From NCBI GenBank assembly GCA_016178595.1, contig JACOSY010000013.1, positions 62,001 through 126,000 on the forward strand: 64,000 nt of DNA, read 5' to 3'. This DNA is from Ignavibacteria bacterium. Its GTDB lineage: Bacteria > Bacteroidota > Ignavibacteria > UBA10030 > SZUA-254. Within the stretch, counting starts at the first letter, position 1. Each line of letters begins with the position of its first letter. The position numbers and the translations under genes were made by a program. The notes beneath the pieces are model-generated. The model worked only from the letters and a program-made list of their open reading frames with translations. It was not told where the DNA came from and searched no databases. Shown here piece by piece: positions 44,356 through 53,232 of the stretch.

Positions 44356-44388
44356 AACCTTGCGAAGGTTAATAGCCTTCGCAAGGTT
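44356..44388. terminator. Bidirectional hairpin between convergent genes
   Basis: Thirteen-base perfect arms AACCTTGCGAAGG and CCTTCGCAAGGTT with a seven-base loop, directly between the hypothetical gene and the PLP enzyme gene. Confidence 0.8.
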
Positions 44389-44390
44389 GT

Positions 44391-45596
44391 CTATAGCTTC
44401 CGCAGCGCTTGCCGGAAGTCTTCGATCAAATCATCGATTCCTTCCACTCCGACTGAGATACGGATCATCCCAGGCGTAACACCGTGTGTGGCAAGTTCAT
44501 CCTTCGTCATATTGATGTGCGATGAATAGACGGGGATACTCACGAGCGTCTCCACGCCGCCAAGCGACATGGCATTCACGGCGACGCGAAGATGGTCGCA
44601 CACCCTCACTGCGGCTTTGACGCCACCTTTTACTTCAATGGTTACCATCGCACCGAACTTCCGCATCTGCCGCTTCGCAAGTTTATGTTGTGGATGAGAG
44701 GGAAGACCGGGGTAGAGCACGCACGAAATCTTCGGGTGCTTCGAGAGTGCACGGGCAAGTGCCATCGCGTTATCGTTCTGGCGTTCAACACGCAGCTCGA
44801 ACGTCTTCAGGCTTCGATCAAGAAGGAACGCGGCAAACGGATCCATACATCCGCCTAAATGCTTCGCCAAATTCTTCACACGCTTCACGTTACGCTTTGT
44901 GCCGATGATGACGCCTCCCATAATGTCGGCGTGCCCTCCGAGATACTTTGTCGTACTTTCCATAATGATATCCACGCCGAGGTTGAATGGTTTCTGGTTG
45001 AGGATGGTCGCGAAGGTATTGTCGATGATGACGGTGATGGGCGCTCGAAATTCTTTTTGCACGCGACGCGTGTTCCGGACCAGCTTTTCGATATCGACCA
45101 ATGTCAATGTTGGATTCGTTGGGGTCTCGAAGTACACGACTTTCGTCTTCGGTGTAATAAGATAGAGGAGGTCTTCCAGTGAATGCGGGTCGACATACTT
45201 CACGTTGATGCCGTAGTCGGGGAGCGTATCGCGAAAGAATCTGTACGTACCGCCGTAGAGCGCCGGCGTGCTTACGATTTCATCTCCCGACTTGCAGAGA
45301 CTCAAAATCGCCGTCGATATCGCCGCCATGCCGGATGAGAAGAGCGCCGCCGCTTCGCCATCTTCTATGAGTGCAATACGATCTTCGGCTTCGTTGACTG
45401 TTGGATTGTGATATCGCGTATAGACGAGAACGTTGGGATCTCCCTTGGAGTAACGGATCGCATCGGAGGAATCCTGCAATCGATAGGTGCTTGTTTGGTA
45501 GATCGGCGTGGTGACTGGCCCGCGCACGCCTGGATGATGTTTTCCGTGGATGGCACGCGTGGCAAGAGAGAGATGTTTGAGATTTTGCTTGGTCAT
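44391..45596 (-). CDS. Cys/Met metabolism PLP enzyme (cystathionine/methionine gamma-lyase family)
   Basis: 401 residues. The PLP Lys lies in MESTTKYLGGHAD, phosphate contacts in ALFSSGMAAIS, and YTRYHNPTVNEAE is conserved. The family includes cystathionine gamma-synthase, cystathionine beta- and gamma-lyase, and methionine gamma-lyase; I cannot separate these by eye. Could produce H2S or 2-oxobutyrate, relevant to the persulfide genes a few kilobases away. Confidence 0.9.
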   Translation of the reverse strand: MTKQNLKHLSLATRAIHGKHHPGVRGPVTTPIYQTSTYRLQDSSDAIRYSKGDPNVLVYTRYHNPTVNEAEDRIALIEDGEAAALFSSGMAAISTAILSLCKSGDEIVSTPALYGGTYRFFRDTLPDYGINVKYVDPHSLEDLLYLITPKTKVVYFETPTNPTLTLVDIEKLVRNTRRVQKEFRAPITVIIDNTFATILNQKPFNLGVDIIMESTTKYLGGHADIMGGVIIGTKRNVKRVKNLAKHLGGCMDPFAAFLLDRSLKTFELRVERQNDNAMALARALSKHPKISCVLYPGLPSHPQHKLAKRQMRKFGAMVTIEVKGGVKAAVRVCDHLRVAVNAMSLGGVETLVSIPVYSSHINMTKDELATHGVTPGMIRISVGVEGIDDLIEDFRQALRKL

Positions 45597-45681
45597 AGTA
45601 TGAACTTTTGATGGTTGAAATTATTGAACACAAAACCGTTACATCAAATTTTATCGATCATTTCCTGAATTTGAGTGATTC

Positions 45682-46452
45682 TTATCTCGCACACGTCTGC
45701 GCTCTTCCTCCATCGATCGAGAAGCTGGCACCAGTTATCCATCCCGCGCGGTCTGAAGCAAGGAAGAGAATCAGCTCCGCCACTTCTTCCGGCTTTCCCG
45801 CGCGACCGATCGGGTGCGTTGTCTTGCTGTGTTCGAGAAACTTTTGATACGTCTCCTCCGGCATTCCGCTCGAGCGATGGAGATTTGTCACAACGACGCC
45901 CGGATTAACGGCGTTCACGCGGACGCCTTTCGGTCCAAGCTCAAGCGAAGTACAACGCGTCAATTGATCCACTCCTGCTTTGCTCACACAATAGGCAAGC
46001 ACATTCGGGAATGCCCGGATGCCGGTAACACTTGAAACGTTCACGATATTTCCCTTCCGCTCAATCATGGAAGGAAGCGCAAGCTGTGTAAGCCGGAAGA
46101 GCGAGCGGAGGTTGATGTCGAACATCGTGTCCCACTGCTCGAGCGTGGTATTCTCGATCGTTCCGTTAGCGATGATGCCGGCGGCGTTTACGAGCACGTC
46201 GATCCCACCGAAGCGGGAGAGCGTTCGATCGACTACCCGCTTCCGATCATCTTCCTTCGTGATGTCGGCGGGAATGACTTCAACATGATCTGCCGGGAGC
46301 GAAGAGCAGAGAGCGGAGAGTTTCTTTTCTTGTCGCGCGACAAATGCGACATTCGCCCCTTGCTCGACTGCCAGAAGCGCGGTCGCTTCCCCGATGCCAC
46401 TTGATGCGCCGGTGATAATGAAGACTTTTTCTTCAAATTCTTTTGCCGCCAT
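45682..46452 (-). CDS. Short-chain dehydrogenase/reductase (SDR)
   Basis: 256 residues, classical SDR: cofactor loop TGASSGIG, NAAG, catalytic Ser in NVSSVTG and YCVSK (YxxxK). Ends SFSIDGGRAQTCAR. Substrate unknown. The start at 46452 (MAAKEFEEK) has GAGAAAG upstream; a further in-frame ATG at 46482 would add ten residues encoded by the UUCG-hairpin repeat and is less likely. Confidence 0.9.
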   Translation of the reverse strand: MAAKEFEEKVFIITGASSGIGEATALLAVEQGANVAFVARQEKKLSALCSSLPADHVEVIPADITKEDDRKRVVDRTLSRFGGIDVLVNAAGIIANGTIENTTLEQWDTMFDINLRSLFRLTQLALPSMIERKGNIVNVSSVTGIRAFPNVLAYCVSKAGVDQLTRCTSLELGPKGVRVNAVNPGVVVTNLHRSSGMPEETYQKFLEHSKTTHPIGRAGKPEEVAELILFLASDRAGWITGASFSIDGGRAQTCAR

Positions 46453-46472
46453 TTTTACTTTCTCATTTTTTG

Positions 46473-46530
46473 CCGAAGGCATCTTCCGAAGGAATCTGCC
46501 AAAGGCATCGCTTCCCCGAAGGGATACTTC
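46473..46530 (-). repeat. Tandem array of C(UUCG)G-type mini-hairpins
   Basis: Read on the minus strand the leader of the SDR gene contains TCCCTTCGGGGA, TGCCTTTGGCA, TTCCTTCGGAA and TGCCTTCGGCA in a row. Three have an exact CTTCGG tetraloop core closed by three to four complementary bases; the other has TTTG. Confidence 0.7.
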
Positions 46531-46560
46531 GGACGCGACCTTTGGGAGAATTTTTCCTTT

Positions 46561-47280
46561 TTACTTTGACGAGTCATTCGAATCAAGCAGCTTCCGTGCG
46601 CGTCGGAAGACTGCATCAAACATCTTCTCCGTCAGTTTTCCGGTGAATGTATTCTGCTGGCTTGGGTGAAATGACGCAATGAGCGTCTGTCGATCGTTCA
46701 GAGTATATTCTCCCCCATGTCCAAATGCCGGTCGCCTGGGCAATGACGTTATTTCAAGTGTCCGAAATGAATCAAAGATTGTATCGAAACCGATTTTACC
46801 GAGAGCGACGATTACACGTATATTCTTCAAGAGTTGAAGTTCCTTCAGTAAGTACGGACGACAGTTCCGGATTTCTTCCGGAAGGAGTTTGTTCTGTGGC
46901 GGAGCGCAGCGTGCTGTTGCCGTAATGTAGCAATCCATAAGTTGTAATCCATCATCCGTCGAAATTGATTGCGGCTGGTTGGCGAATCCGAATTTGTAGA
47001 GCGCACGGTAAAGCCAGTCGCCGCTGCGGTCGCCGGTAAACATTCTGCCCGTTCGATTGCCGCCGTGCGCCGCCGGCGCAAGCCCGACAAGAAGCAGCCG
47101 CGCATCCGGATCGCCGAAGCTTGGGATTGGTTTCCCCCAATATTCCCAGTCGTTGTATCGGGCAACTTTTTCCTCCGCGACTTTTTCCCTCCACGAAACG
47201 AGACGCGGGCAACGTTTGCACCGGATGATTTTCGACTGGAGCCGTTGGAGTTCGGTATGACCGGGCTTTGATTCTTTCAT
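46561..47280 (-). CDS. Family 5 uracil-DNA glycosylase (UDGb-like)
   Basis: 239 residues. CKRCPRLVSWR near the N-terminus and later Cys give the [4Fe-4S] site of family 4/5 enzymes. GLAPAAHGGNRTGRMFTGD is the family 5 water-activating motif region (no catalytic Asn/Asp as in family 1) and ASFHPSQQNTFTG is the minor-groove motif. Removes uracil and other deaminated bases. Start at 47280; the longer upstream frame lacks support. Same strand as the SDR gene, 108 bases apart. Confidence 0.88.
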   Translation of the reverse strand: MKESKPGHTELQRLQSKIIRCKRCPRLVSWREKVAEEKVARYNDWEYWGKPIPSFGDPDARLLLVGLAPAAHGGNRTGRMFTGDRSGDWLYRALYKFGFANQPQSISTDDGLQLMDCYITATARCAPPQNKLLPEEIRNCRPYLLKELQLLKNIRVIVALGKIGFDTIFDSFRTLEITSLPRRPAFGHGGEYTLNDRQTLIASFHPSQQNTFTGKLTEKMFDAVFRRARKLLDSNDSSK

Positions 47281-47434
47281 GATTTGGGAGACAATCGGAA
47301 AGTAAACAAAATTTCCGGCCAATTCAAATGAACGCTTTGCGATATTGACAGGCGAAGAAATATTTGATACGTTCAGATGTCTGTGTAGATGGTTGGAAGA
47401 GCGCGACGGAGAAATGAAACCGTGTGAAAACACA

Positions 47435-47464
47435 AAAGCCCGATCCTTTCTTAGGATGGGCTTT
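47435..47464. terminator. Terminator-like hairpin between UDG and persulfide genes
   Basis: Arms AAAGCCCgATCCT and AGGATGGGCTTT (one bulge) between two minus-strand genes. On the minus strand it would end the persulfide operon before the UDG gene. Confidence 0.75.
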
Positions 47465-47468
47465 CGTG

Positions 47469-47492
47469 TAATCCATTAATCCGTTGTGAATG
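47469..47492. repeat. ATCCGTTGTGAA-family repeat
   Basis: TAATCCATTAATCCGTTGTG next to the terminator; same unit as at 8186-8241 and 21561-21596. Confidence 0.5.
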
Positions 47493-47496
47493 ATTC

Positions 47497-48564
47497 CTAA
47501 TACCGCGGCACCTTCGGATCGATCCGCTGAGACCACGCGTCTATTCCTCCTACAAGATTCTTCACGTTCGCGAAGCCTTTTTCATACAGAAATTCCACCG
47601 CGCGCTGGCTTCTGCCGCCGTGATGGCAGTGGACAACGATCTCCTGCTTCGGGTCAAGCTCGGTGTATCGCTTCGGGATTTCACCAAGTGGAATGAGCTT
47701 CGCGCCGATGTTCGCCGTTTTGTATTCGGACGGCTCGCGCACGTCGACGATGACCGGTTTCTCGCCCTTATCCAGCTTCGCTTTCAATTGTTCGACCGTT
47801 ATCTGTAGTTCGTTCATATTGTAAGTTTTTTCGATTGGTGGATCCTTGATGACGCCAAGATTATACTGCCTGACTTTCTGGAATCTCGGCGGCTGCACCG
47901 GCAAATCCGCCATGACAAAATCGACGAATTCCTTTTTCGATTTTACCTGCAGTGCCGGATTGAATCGACGCTCGAAGCCGATCGTCGAGCTTGGCTTCGG
48001 GCTGATCGCTTTGCCGCACGATGAGCCGGCGAAGTGCGTCGGGTAAATTTCCACGCTGTCGCTCAGGGCCAGGAGTTTTCCGAAGATGCTATCATACAGC
48101 TTCTCCGCACTGCCGTCGAGATCGGGCCTGCCGGTGTCGCCGACGAAGAGCGTGTCGCCCGTGAGCACAAGCCACGGATCGTTACTTCGCGTCGTATCGC
48201 TTACCAGAAGGCTGACGCTGTCAGCGGTGTGGCCGGGCGTGTGCAGCACTTTCAGCCTGACATTACCGACCATGAATTCATCGCCGTCCTTCACCTTCTT
48301 GACGGGAAACGATGCATGAGCTGACTCGTGATAGTAGACCGACGCGCCAATTTTTTCGAAGAGTGCTCTTGCACCGGAAAGATGATCGGCTTGTGCATGA
48401 GTCTCGAAGATATGCGTGATCTTCATGTTGTGAGACCCGGCGAATGCCGTGTACTGCTCGATCGCAAGCTGCGGATCGATCACCGCACAGACATTTCGCT
48501 GCGTACAGCCGATAATGTAAGAAAGGCATCCCCCTTCTTCATGTCGAAACTGTTGGAAGATCAT
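47497..48564 (-). CDS. MBL-fold persulfide dioxygenase-like/rhodanese fusion
   Basis: 355 residues. The N-terminal metallo-beta-lactamase part resembles ETHE1/CstB persulfide dioxygenases; the metal motif reads THAQADH, with Gln where the second His of HxHxDH usually stands. GHTADS, LTGDTLF and PTHFAGSSCG follow. The C-terminal rhodanese (about 255-355) has its active Cys in VVHCHHGGRSQ. Expected role: oxidising glutathione or low-molecular persulfide to sulfite and passing sulfur on. Last gene of a three-gene operon. Confidence 0.87.
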   Translation of the reverse strand: MIFQQFRHEEGGCLSYIIGCTQRNVCAVIDPQLAIEQYTAFAGSHNMKITHIFETHAQADHLSGARALFEKIGASVYYHESAHASFPVKKVKDGDEFMVGNVRLKVLHTPGHTADSVSLLVSDTTRSNDPWLVLTGDTLFVGDTGRPDLDGSAEKLYDSIFGKLLALSDSVEIYPTHFAGSSCGKAISPKPSSTIGFERRFNPALQVKSKKEFVDFVMADLPVQPPRFQKVRQYNLGVIKDPPIEKTYNMNELQITVEQLKAKLDKGEKPVIVDVREPSEYKTANIGAKLIPLGEIPKRYTELDPKQEIVVHCHHGGRSQRAVEFLYEKGFANVKNLVGGIDAWSQRIDPKVPRY

Positions 48565-48571
48565 GGGTCCA

Positions 48572-48787
48572 CTATCTCACTTTCGGTTTGAGCCGCTCCA
48601 TCGCTCTTGCCATCGTCGCTTGAATCACTTCCTCATGCGACTCTCCTTCCGAGCGCGCAATGACAGCACCGGGATCCACATTATCGATATGGCAGTAGTA
48701 TGTGGAGCCGATGCGGTACGAGGTGATGTTGACTTTGAGGCCATCAATTTCTTTCAGATCGACACGGTAGTCTTCTGCTTTCAACAT
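48572..48787 (-). CDS. Small conserved hypothetical protein
   Basis: 71 residues between the sulfurtransferase and the MBL-rhodanese gene, with gaps of 2 and 7 bases, so cotranscribed. Contains STYYCHIDNVDPGAVIARSEGESHEEVIQATMARAMERL, a beta-rich start and an amphipathic helix at the end. One Cys and one His. No family recognised; context suggests a part in sulfur detoxification. Confidence 0.7.
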   Translation of the reverse strand: MLKAEDYRVDLKEIDGLKVNITSYRIGSTYYCHIDNVDPGAVIARSEGESHEEVIQATMARAMERLKPKVR

Positions 48788-48789
48788 TG

Positions 48790-49635
48790 TTATGCTCCTT
48801 TCTCAACTGGTGCACCAACCATATTTCCCCATTCGGTCCACGAGCCGTCGTAGTTGCTCACGTTTTTGAATCCCAGCAAGTACTTCAGCACAAACCACGT
48901 GTGACTGGAACGCTCGCCGATGCGGCAATAGGCAATCACATTCTTGTCGGGCGTTACTCCTTTCTCTTCGTAGAGCGCCTTCAATTCCTCCTGGCTTTTG
49001 AACGTACCGTCGTTGTTGCACGCAAGTCCCCACGGAATGTTTTTTGCACCGGGAATGTGACCACCGCGTTGACACGTTTCCGGAAGGCCCGGCGGTGAGA
49101 GAATCTTGCCGGTGAATTCATCGTTTGAGCGCACGTCGACAAGTACACTGCCGTTTCCATGCAATGCTTCCTCGACCTGGGGACGAAGCGCACGGAAATT
49201 CTTGTGAAAGTCGGAAATCTTATAGTGTTCGGTTTTGCGCTGTGGGGCATCCTTTGTTATTCCACGGCCTTCGGCAAGCCACTTCTTACGACCGCCATTC
49301 ATGATTCGGACATTGTTGTGCCCGTACATTTTCAATTGCCAAAACGCCCACGCGGCAAACCAGTTATTGTTATCGCCATAGAGCACGATCATTGTATCGT
49401 TGCTAACACCACCCAGGCTGAGGAGCTTTTCGAGATCTTCTTTGCTGATGATATCGCGGCGAACGACATCGCAAAGTTGCGTTTGCCAATTCCAACCAAT
49501 TGCGCCCGGGACGTGTCCCTCGTTGTATGCATTGGTGTCAACGTCGACTTCGGCAATGACGACGCCCGGATCGGCCCTGTGTTGATCGACCCAGTCGGTT
49601 GAAACGAGCACTTCGGGATTTGCGTATAACTGCAT
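48790..49635 (-). CDS. Cytosolic thiosulfate sulfurtransferase (rhodanese, two-domain)
   Basis: 281 residues, no signal peptide. Two rhodanese domains; the active loop is AYCRIGERSSHTW, the CRxGxR-type of thiosulfate sulfurtransferases. HVPGAIGWNWQTQL and GHIPGAKNIPWG mark the two domain starts. First gene of the operon with the small protein and the MBL-rhodanese fusion, so sulfane sulfur can be passed between them. Differs from the exported homologue at 5282-6184. Confidence 0.93.
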   Translation of the reverse strand: MQLYANPEVLVSTDWVDQHRADPGVVIAEVDVDTNAYNEGHVPGAIGWNWQTQLCDVVRRDIISKEDLEKLLSLGGVSNDTMIVLYGDNNNWFAAWAFWQLKMYGHNNVRIMNGGRKKWLAEGRGITKDAPQRKTEHYKISDFHKNFRALRPQVEEALHGNGSVLVDVRSNDEFTGKILSPPGLPETCQRGGHIPGAKNIPWGLACNNDGTFKSQEELKALYEEKGVTPDKNVIAYCRIGERSSHTWFVLKYLLGFKNVSNYDGSWTEWGNMVGAPVEKGA

Positions 49636-49911
49636 AGCGGTTTATTCCTCCTTTCATAACGAGTTGTGAATACCGTGAACTGTCCCCGCGAATGGCTGCC
49701 GTGAGATGGGGCTGTGTGTCGAGCAATCTCAAGCAGTAGAATTACATAGATGCGGAACAACCTGTATAATAAACAAAGTTGAGCGGAAAAATGCAATTCA
49801 TGGAGTTCGTTCCGGGAAGCCTGAAGCTTCCAGTAAGTATAGCAAGACAGGAAGTTGCATCCAAGAAGTTTTTTTTGTTTATATTGATTGAGGTTTGAGT
49901 AATCATGATTT
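49636..49911. other. divergent promoter region
   Basis: About 275 bases between the sulfur operon and the TPR gene. No structure beyond weak dyads; contains promoters for both directions. Confidence 0.4.
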
Positions 49912-51825
49912 ATGTGGAATATGCTTCGTAAACACGCGCTACGCGCAACTCTTCTGTTCCTTGTTTCCTGTCTCACTGTCTGTTCACCCTTCACTGCGAC
50001 GGCGCAGCCGCCAAAACGTGGGGCCATTGATGTGCGGCTCCGCCTTGCCCAGAGCTACGAGCGCACGGGCGATTTCGAGGCGGCGCTGAAACTTTACCAG
50101 GAACTCTACAAACAGGACTCGACGAATTATCTTGTCGGGGACGCTTTACGCCGAACGTATCTGCAGCTTAAACGCTACGATGACGCCATCGCTCTCCTTG
50201 AGAAGATCATCCGCTTCTCACCGAACGATGTCAATATGATCGCACAGCTTGGCGCGATGCATTACTTAAAATCGGATGAACAAAAAGCGGCGGAGACGTG
50301 GGAGCGCGCCATCGCTCTTAGCCCGAAGCAGCCAAGTACGTACACGCTTGTTGCATCGTCGGTGACACAGAGCCGGCTCTTCGACCGTGCAATCGCAATT
50401 TACCATCGCGGACGCGCGGCGTGCAGCGATCCAACGCTTTTCACCGTCGATATTGCGTATCTCTACTCCATCACCTTAAAATATCCCGAGGCGACAAAAG
50501 AGTACATGAGCTACGTTCGCCAAAACCCGGCTCAACTTGGCTACGTGCAATCACGCATCGGCATGTATACGGGCAAGCAGGAGGGTCTCGCGGCAGCGAC
50601 CAAGATCATTGAAGAGGGCGTTCAGTCAGAGTCAAACAATCTTCCATTCCAGTATCTCCTCGCCTGGGTGTATATGGAAGGGAAGAAATTCGACCGGGCA
50701 TATGACGTCTACCGCAGCATTGATGAGAATACGAAGGCTGGAGGACACGAGATTTATAATTTTGCTCAGCGCGCACTTCATGAACGCGCCTACACTGTTT
50801 CATCGCGCGCCTTTCAGGATATCGTTGCCCGCTACTCATCGTTCGATCGACTTGCCGAAACGAAATTCGGCTATGCCCAGTCTCTCGAAGCATCAGACGA
50901 TGAAAGCGATACGCTGAAACTGTTCGGCTCAACAAATCCGTTTCCTCCCAAAGAACGCACGGAAGCTGATCCGCGCCCGTTGTATACCGGAGCTATCGCC
51001 GCATATGATCGAGTCGTGACGGAATTCCCGAAAACCGAGCTTGCCGCACGGGCGCTTTTTCGCACAGGCATCATCAAGCAAGAAAAATTCTTTGACCTCG
51101 ATGGCGCACGCTCGACCTTTGAGGCGCTTACCAAACGATACCCCATGTTTGCTCAGATATACATGGAAGGAACGCTCCGCCTTGGAGACGTCTACCTTGC
51201 CATTGGGGCACTCGACAAGGCGCAGGCAGAGTACCAGGCTGTAGCAGGCCACGGTCTCTTGACAAACCCGCTGCAAGAGCAGGCAGCGCTGCACCTGGCC
51301 GAGATTCTCTATTTCCAGGCAAACTTTAAAGACGCTCTTGAGAAGCTCAAGTCGCTTGCCGGCAATGCGATTTCCGACGCCACAAACGACGCTCTTAGCT
51401 TGCAAATTTTCATCCAGGATAACTTGAAGCAGGATGTGGCTGTTCTCAAAGAATTTGCGAAAGGAGATCTGCTGCGGCGACAGCGAAAACTTCCCGAGGC
51501 ACTGACGATCTTCGAATCCATTGTCCAGAACTATCCAAAGTCAGACCTTATGGATGAAGCTCTCATCAACATCGGCGACTTGTTGACTCACATGACGCGT
51601 TATCCCGATGCAATCGGAACCTATGAGCGCTTGCTGAAAGATTTCCCGGAAAGTATTTCGCTTGACCGCACGCTGATGAAGCTGGCGAATGTGTACGAAC
51701 GCGGGCTGAGAGATTCGCCGAAGGCAATCGCTACGTACCAGAAATTGCTGGAACAATACCCGAACTCGATTTATGTCAGCGAGGCACGAAAGAGAATTCG
51801 TGAGCTGAGGGGAGATAATATATGA
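49912..51825 (+). CDS. Exported tetratricopeptide-repeat protein
   Basis: 637 residues. Signal peptide to about TATAQ, then TPR units along almost the whole length (for example RLAQSYERTGDFEAALKLYQELYKQD and ALINIGDLLTHMTRYPDAIGTYERLLKDFPES). Such envelope TPR proteins serve as scaffolds for secretion or outer-membrane complexes. Start 49912, or the internal ATG at 49921. Its TGA overlaps the next ATG (ATGA), so it works in one transcript with the amidotransferase-like gene. Confidence 0.88.
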   Translation: MWNMLRKHALRATLLFLVSCLTVCSPFTATAQPPKRGAIDVRLRLAQSYERTGDFEAALKLYQELYKQDSTNYLVGDALRRTYLQLKRYDDAIALLEKIIRFSPNDVNMIAQLGAMHYLKSDEQKAAETWERAIALSPKQPSTYTLVASSVTQSRLFDRAIAIYHRGRAACSDPTLFTVDIAYLYSITLKYPEATKEYMSYVRQNPAQLGYVQSRIGMYTGKQEGLAAATKIIEEGVQSESNNLPFQYLLAWVYMEGKKFDRAYDVYRSIDENTKAGGHEIYNFAQRALHERAYTVSSRAFQDIVARYSSFDRLAETKFGYAQSLEASDDESDTLKLFGSTNPFPPKERTEADPRPLYTGAIAAYDRVVTEFPKTELAARALFRTGIIKQEKFFDLDGARSTFEALTKRYPMFAQIYMEGTLRLGDVYLAIGALDKAQAEYQAVAGHGLLTNPLQEQAALHLAEILYFQANFKDALEKLKSLAGNAISDATNDALSLQIFIQDNLKQDVAVLKEFAKGDLLRRQRKLPEALTIFESIVQNYPKSDLMDEALINIGDLLTHMTRYPDAIGTYERLLKDFPESISLDRTLMKLANVYERGLRDSPKAIATYQKLLEQYPNSIYVSEARKRIRELRGDNI

Positions 51826-53141
51826 TTGCGGATTCGAAAAGAAAGACAGGCGATATTGTTCGATATGTCCGCGACCTGGCCCTCATTGTTCTAGGCTCGC
51901 TGCTTTTTTCTCTCTGCTCTGCGCTCTACGCCCAGAAGATTCTCATCCCAATGGATTTGAAACAAGCCGATCACCTGAAAGCCTACGGCATTGCATACTG
52001 GGCGCTCACAAAGAATATCGAAGTCGATTGGCTGCTGAACTACCGGGGAGGCTCGTTCATGCTTGATGGTGTTGCGCTTCTTGCGACCGAGTGCCGGGTG
52101 CGCGGCGTAACGTTCGAGGAGATCAGTGGAGCCGAAGCTGCTCAGATTTACTCCGAAGTAGGGGCGGAGAACACAAACATGGACGCAGTCCGCCTGGAGA
52201 AGGCGCCGAAGATCGCGGTATATGTTCCTCCCAATTTCCTGCCGTGGGATGATGCGGTCACGCTCGCGATGGAGTACGCGGAGATTCCCTATGACAAGGT
52301 ATGGGATGATGAAGTCATGCAGGACAAGCTCCTGAAGTATGATTGGATTCATCTGCATCATGAAGACTTCACCGGTCAGTATGGGAAGTTTTATGCAACG
52401 TACGGCACGGCCCCCTGGTACATCGAGCAGCAAGTAATGTATGAGAAGAAAGCGAAGGAATTGGGCTTCAAGAAAGTATCGGAACTGAAACGGGTCGTTG
52501 CCCACAAGATCAAAGAGTATATCGCCTCCGGTGGCTTCATGTTCGCCATGTGTTCCGCCACCGACACATACGATATTGCGCTCGCCTCCGAGAATACGGA
52601 TATCTGCGACGTCATGTACGATGGCGATCCGCCCGACCCCGGTGCGCAGAAGAAGCTTGACTTTTCACAGTGTCTGGCATTTGAAAACTTCACACTCGAG
52701 ATGAACCCCTTGCGCTACGAATATTCCGACATCGACATACCGCCAAGCGACATGGTTGCCACACTCGATCCCGAAACAGACTACTTCACACTCTTCGAGT
52801 TCTCGGCCAAATACGATCCTGTACCGACGATGCTTACACAGAACCACGCGAATATTATCCGTGGCTTTTTAGGTCAGACGACCAACTTCAAGAAGAGCTT
52901 GATCAAGAAGACCATGACCATTTTAGCAGAAAAGGAAGGTACGGAAGAAGTTCGCTACATCCACGGCAACCTGGGACGCGGCACATTTACTTTTTATGGC
53001 GGTCACGATCCTGAAGATTATCAACACCAAGTAGGAGATCCTCCCACGGATCTGAAGCTGCACAAGAACTCGCCCGGCTACCGCTTGATCTTGAATAATA
53101 TTCTCTTTCCCGCCGCAAAAAAGAAGCAACAAAAAACATAG
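51822..53141 (+). CDS. Exported 'asparagine synthetase B'-like protein of unknown function
   Basis: 439 residues with one N-terminal hydrophobic anchor (about 20-40, ending YAQK). The start of the mature part, PMDLKQADHLKAYGIAYWAL...VDWLLNYRGGSF, and the IASGGFMFAMCSATDTYDIAL region are marks of a Bacteroidota family commonly labelled asparagine synthetase B, although the synthetase layout is not evident. A class-I amidotransferase-like fold around FAMCSATD is possible. Overlaps the TPR gene by four bases. Ends near a GGGGAC-c-GTCCCC dyad (53142-53154). Confidence 0.65.
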   Translation: MIADSKRKTGDIVRYVRDLALIVLGSLLFSLCSALYAQKILIPMDLKQADHLKAYGIAYWALTKNIEVDWLLNYRGGSFMLDGVALLATECRVRGVTFEEISGAEAAQIYSEVGAENTNMDAVRLEKAPKIAVYVPPNFLPWDDAVTLAMEYAEIPYDKVWDDEVMQDKLLKYDWIHLHHEDFTGQYGKFYATYGTAPWYIEQQVMYEKKAKELGFKKVSELKRVVAHKIKEYIASGGFMFAMCSATDTYDIALASENTDICDVMYDGDPPDPGAQKKLDFSQCLAFENFTLEMNPLRYEYSDIDIPPSDMVATLDPETDYFTLFEFSAKYDPVPTMLTQNHANIIRGFLGQTTNFKKSLIKKTMTILAEKEGTEEVRYIHGNLGRGTFTFYGGHDPEDYQHQVGDPPTDLKLHKNSPGYRLILNNILFPAAKKKQQKT

Positions 53142-53232
53142 GGGGACCGTCCCCGTTCGTCAATTGAAACGGGCAGCGCTCGAACACGAGTATTGCAATC
53201 CCTCAATTATTTTCCTACATTATCTTCCTCTC

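Noticed and set aside
53142-53154. GGGGAC-c-GTCCCC dyad as terminator
   Set aside because: One-base loop and no T-run; kept only as a note with the preceding gene.
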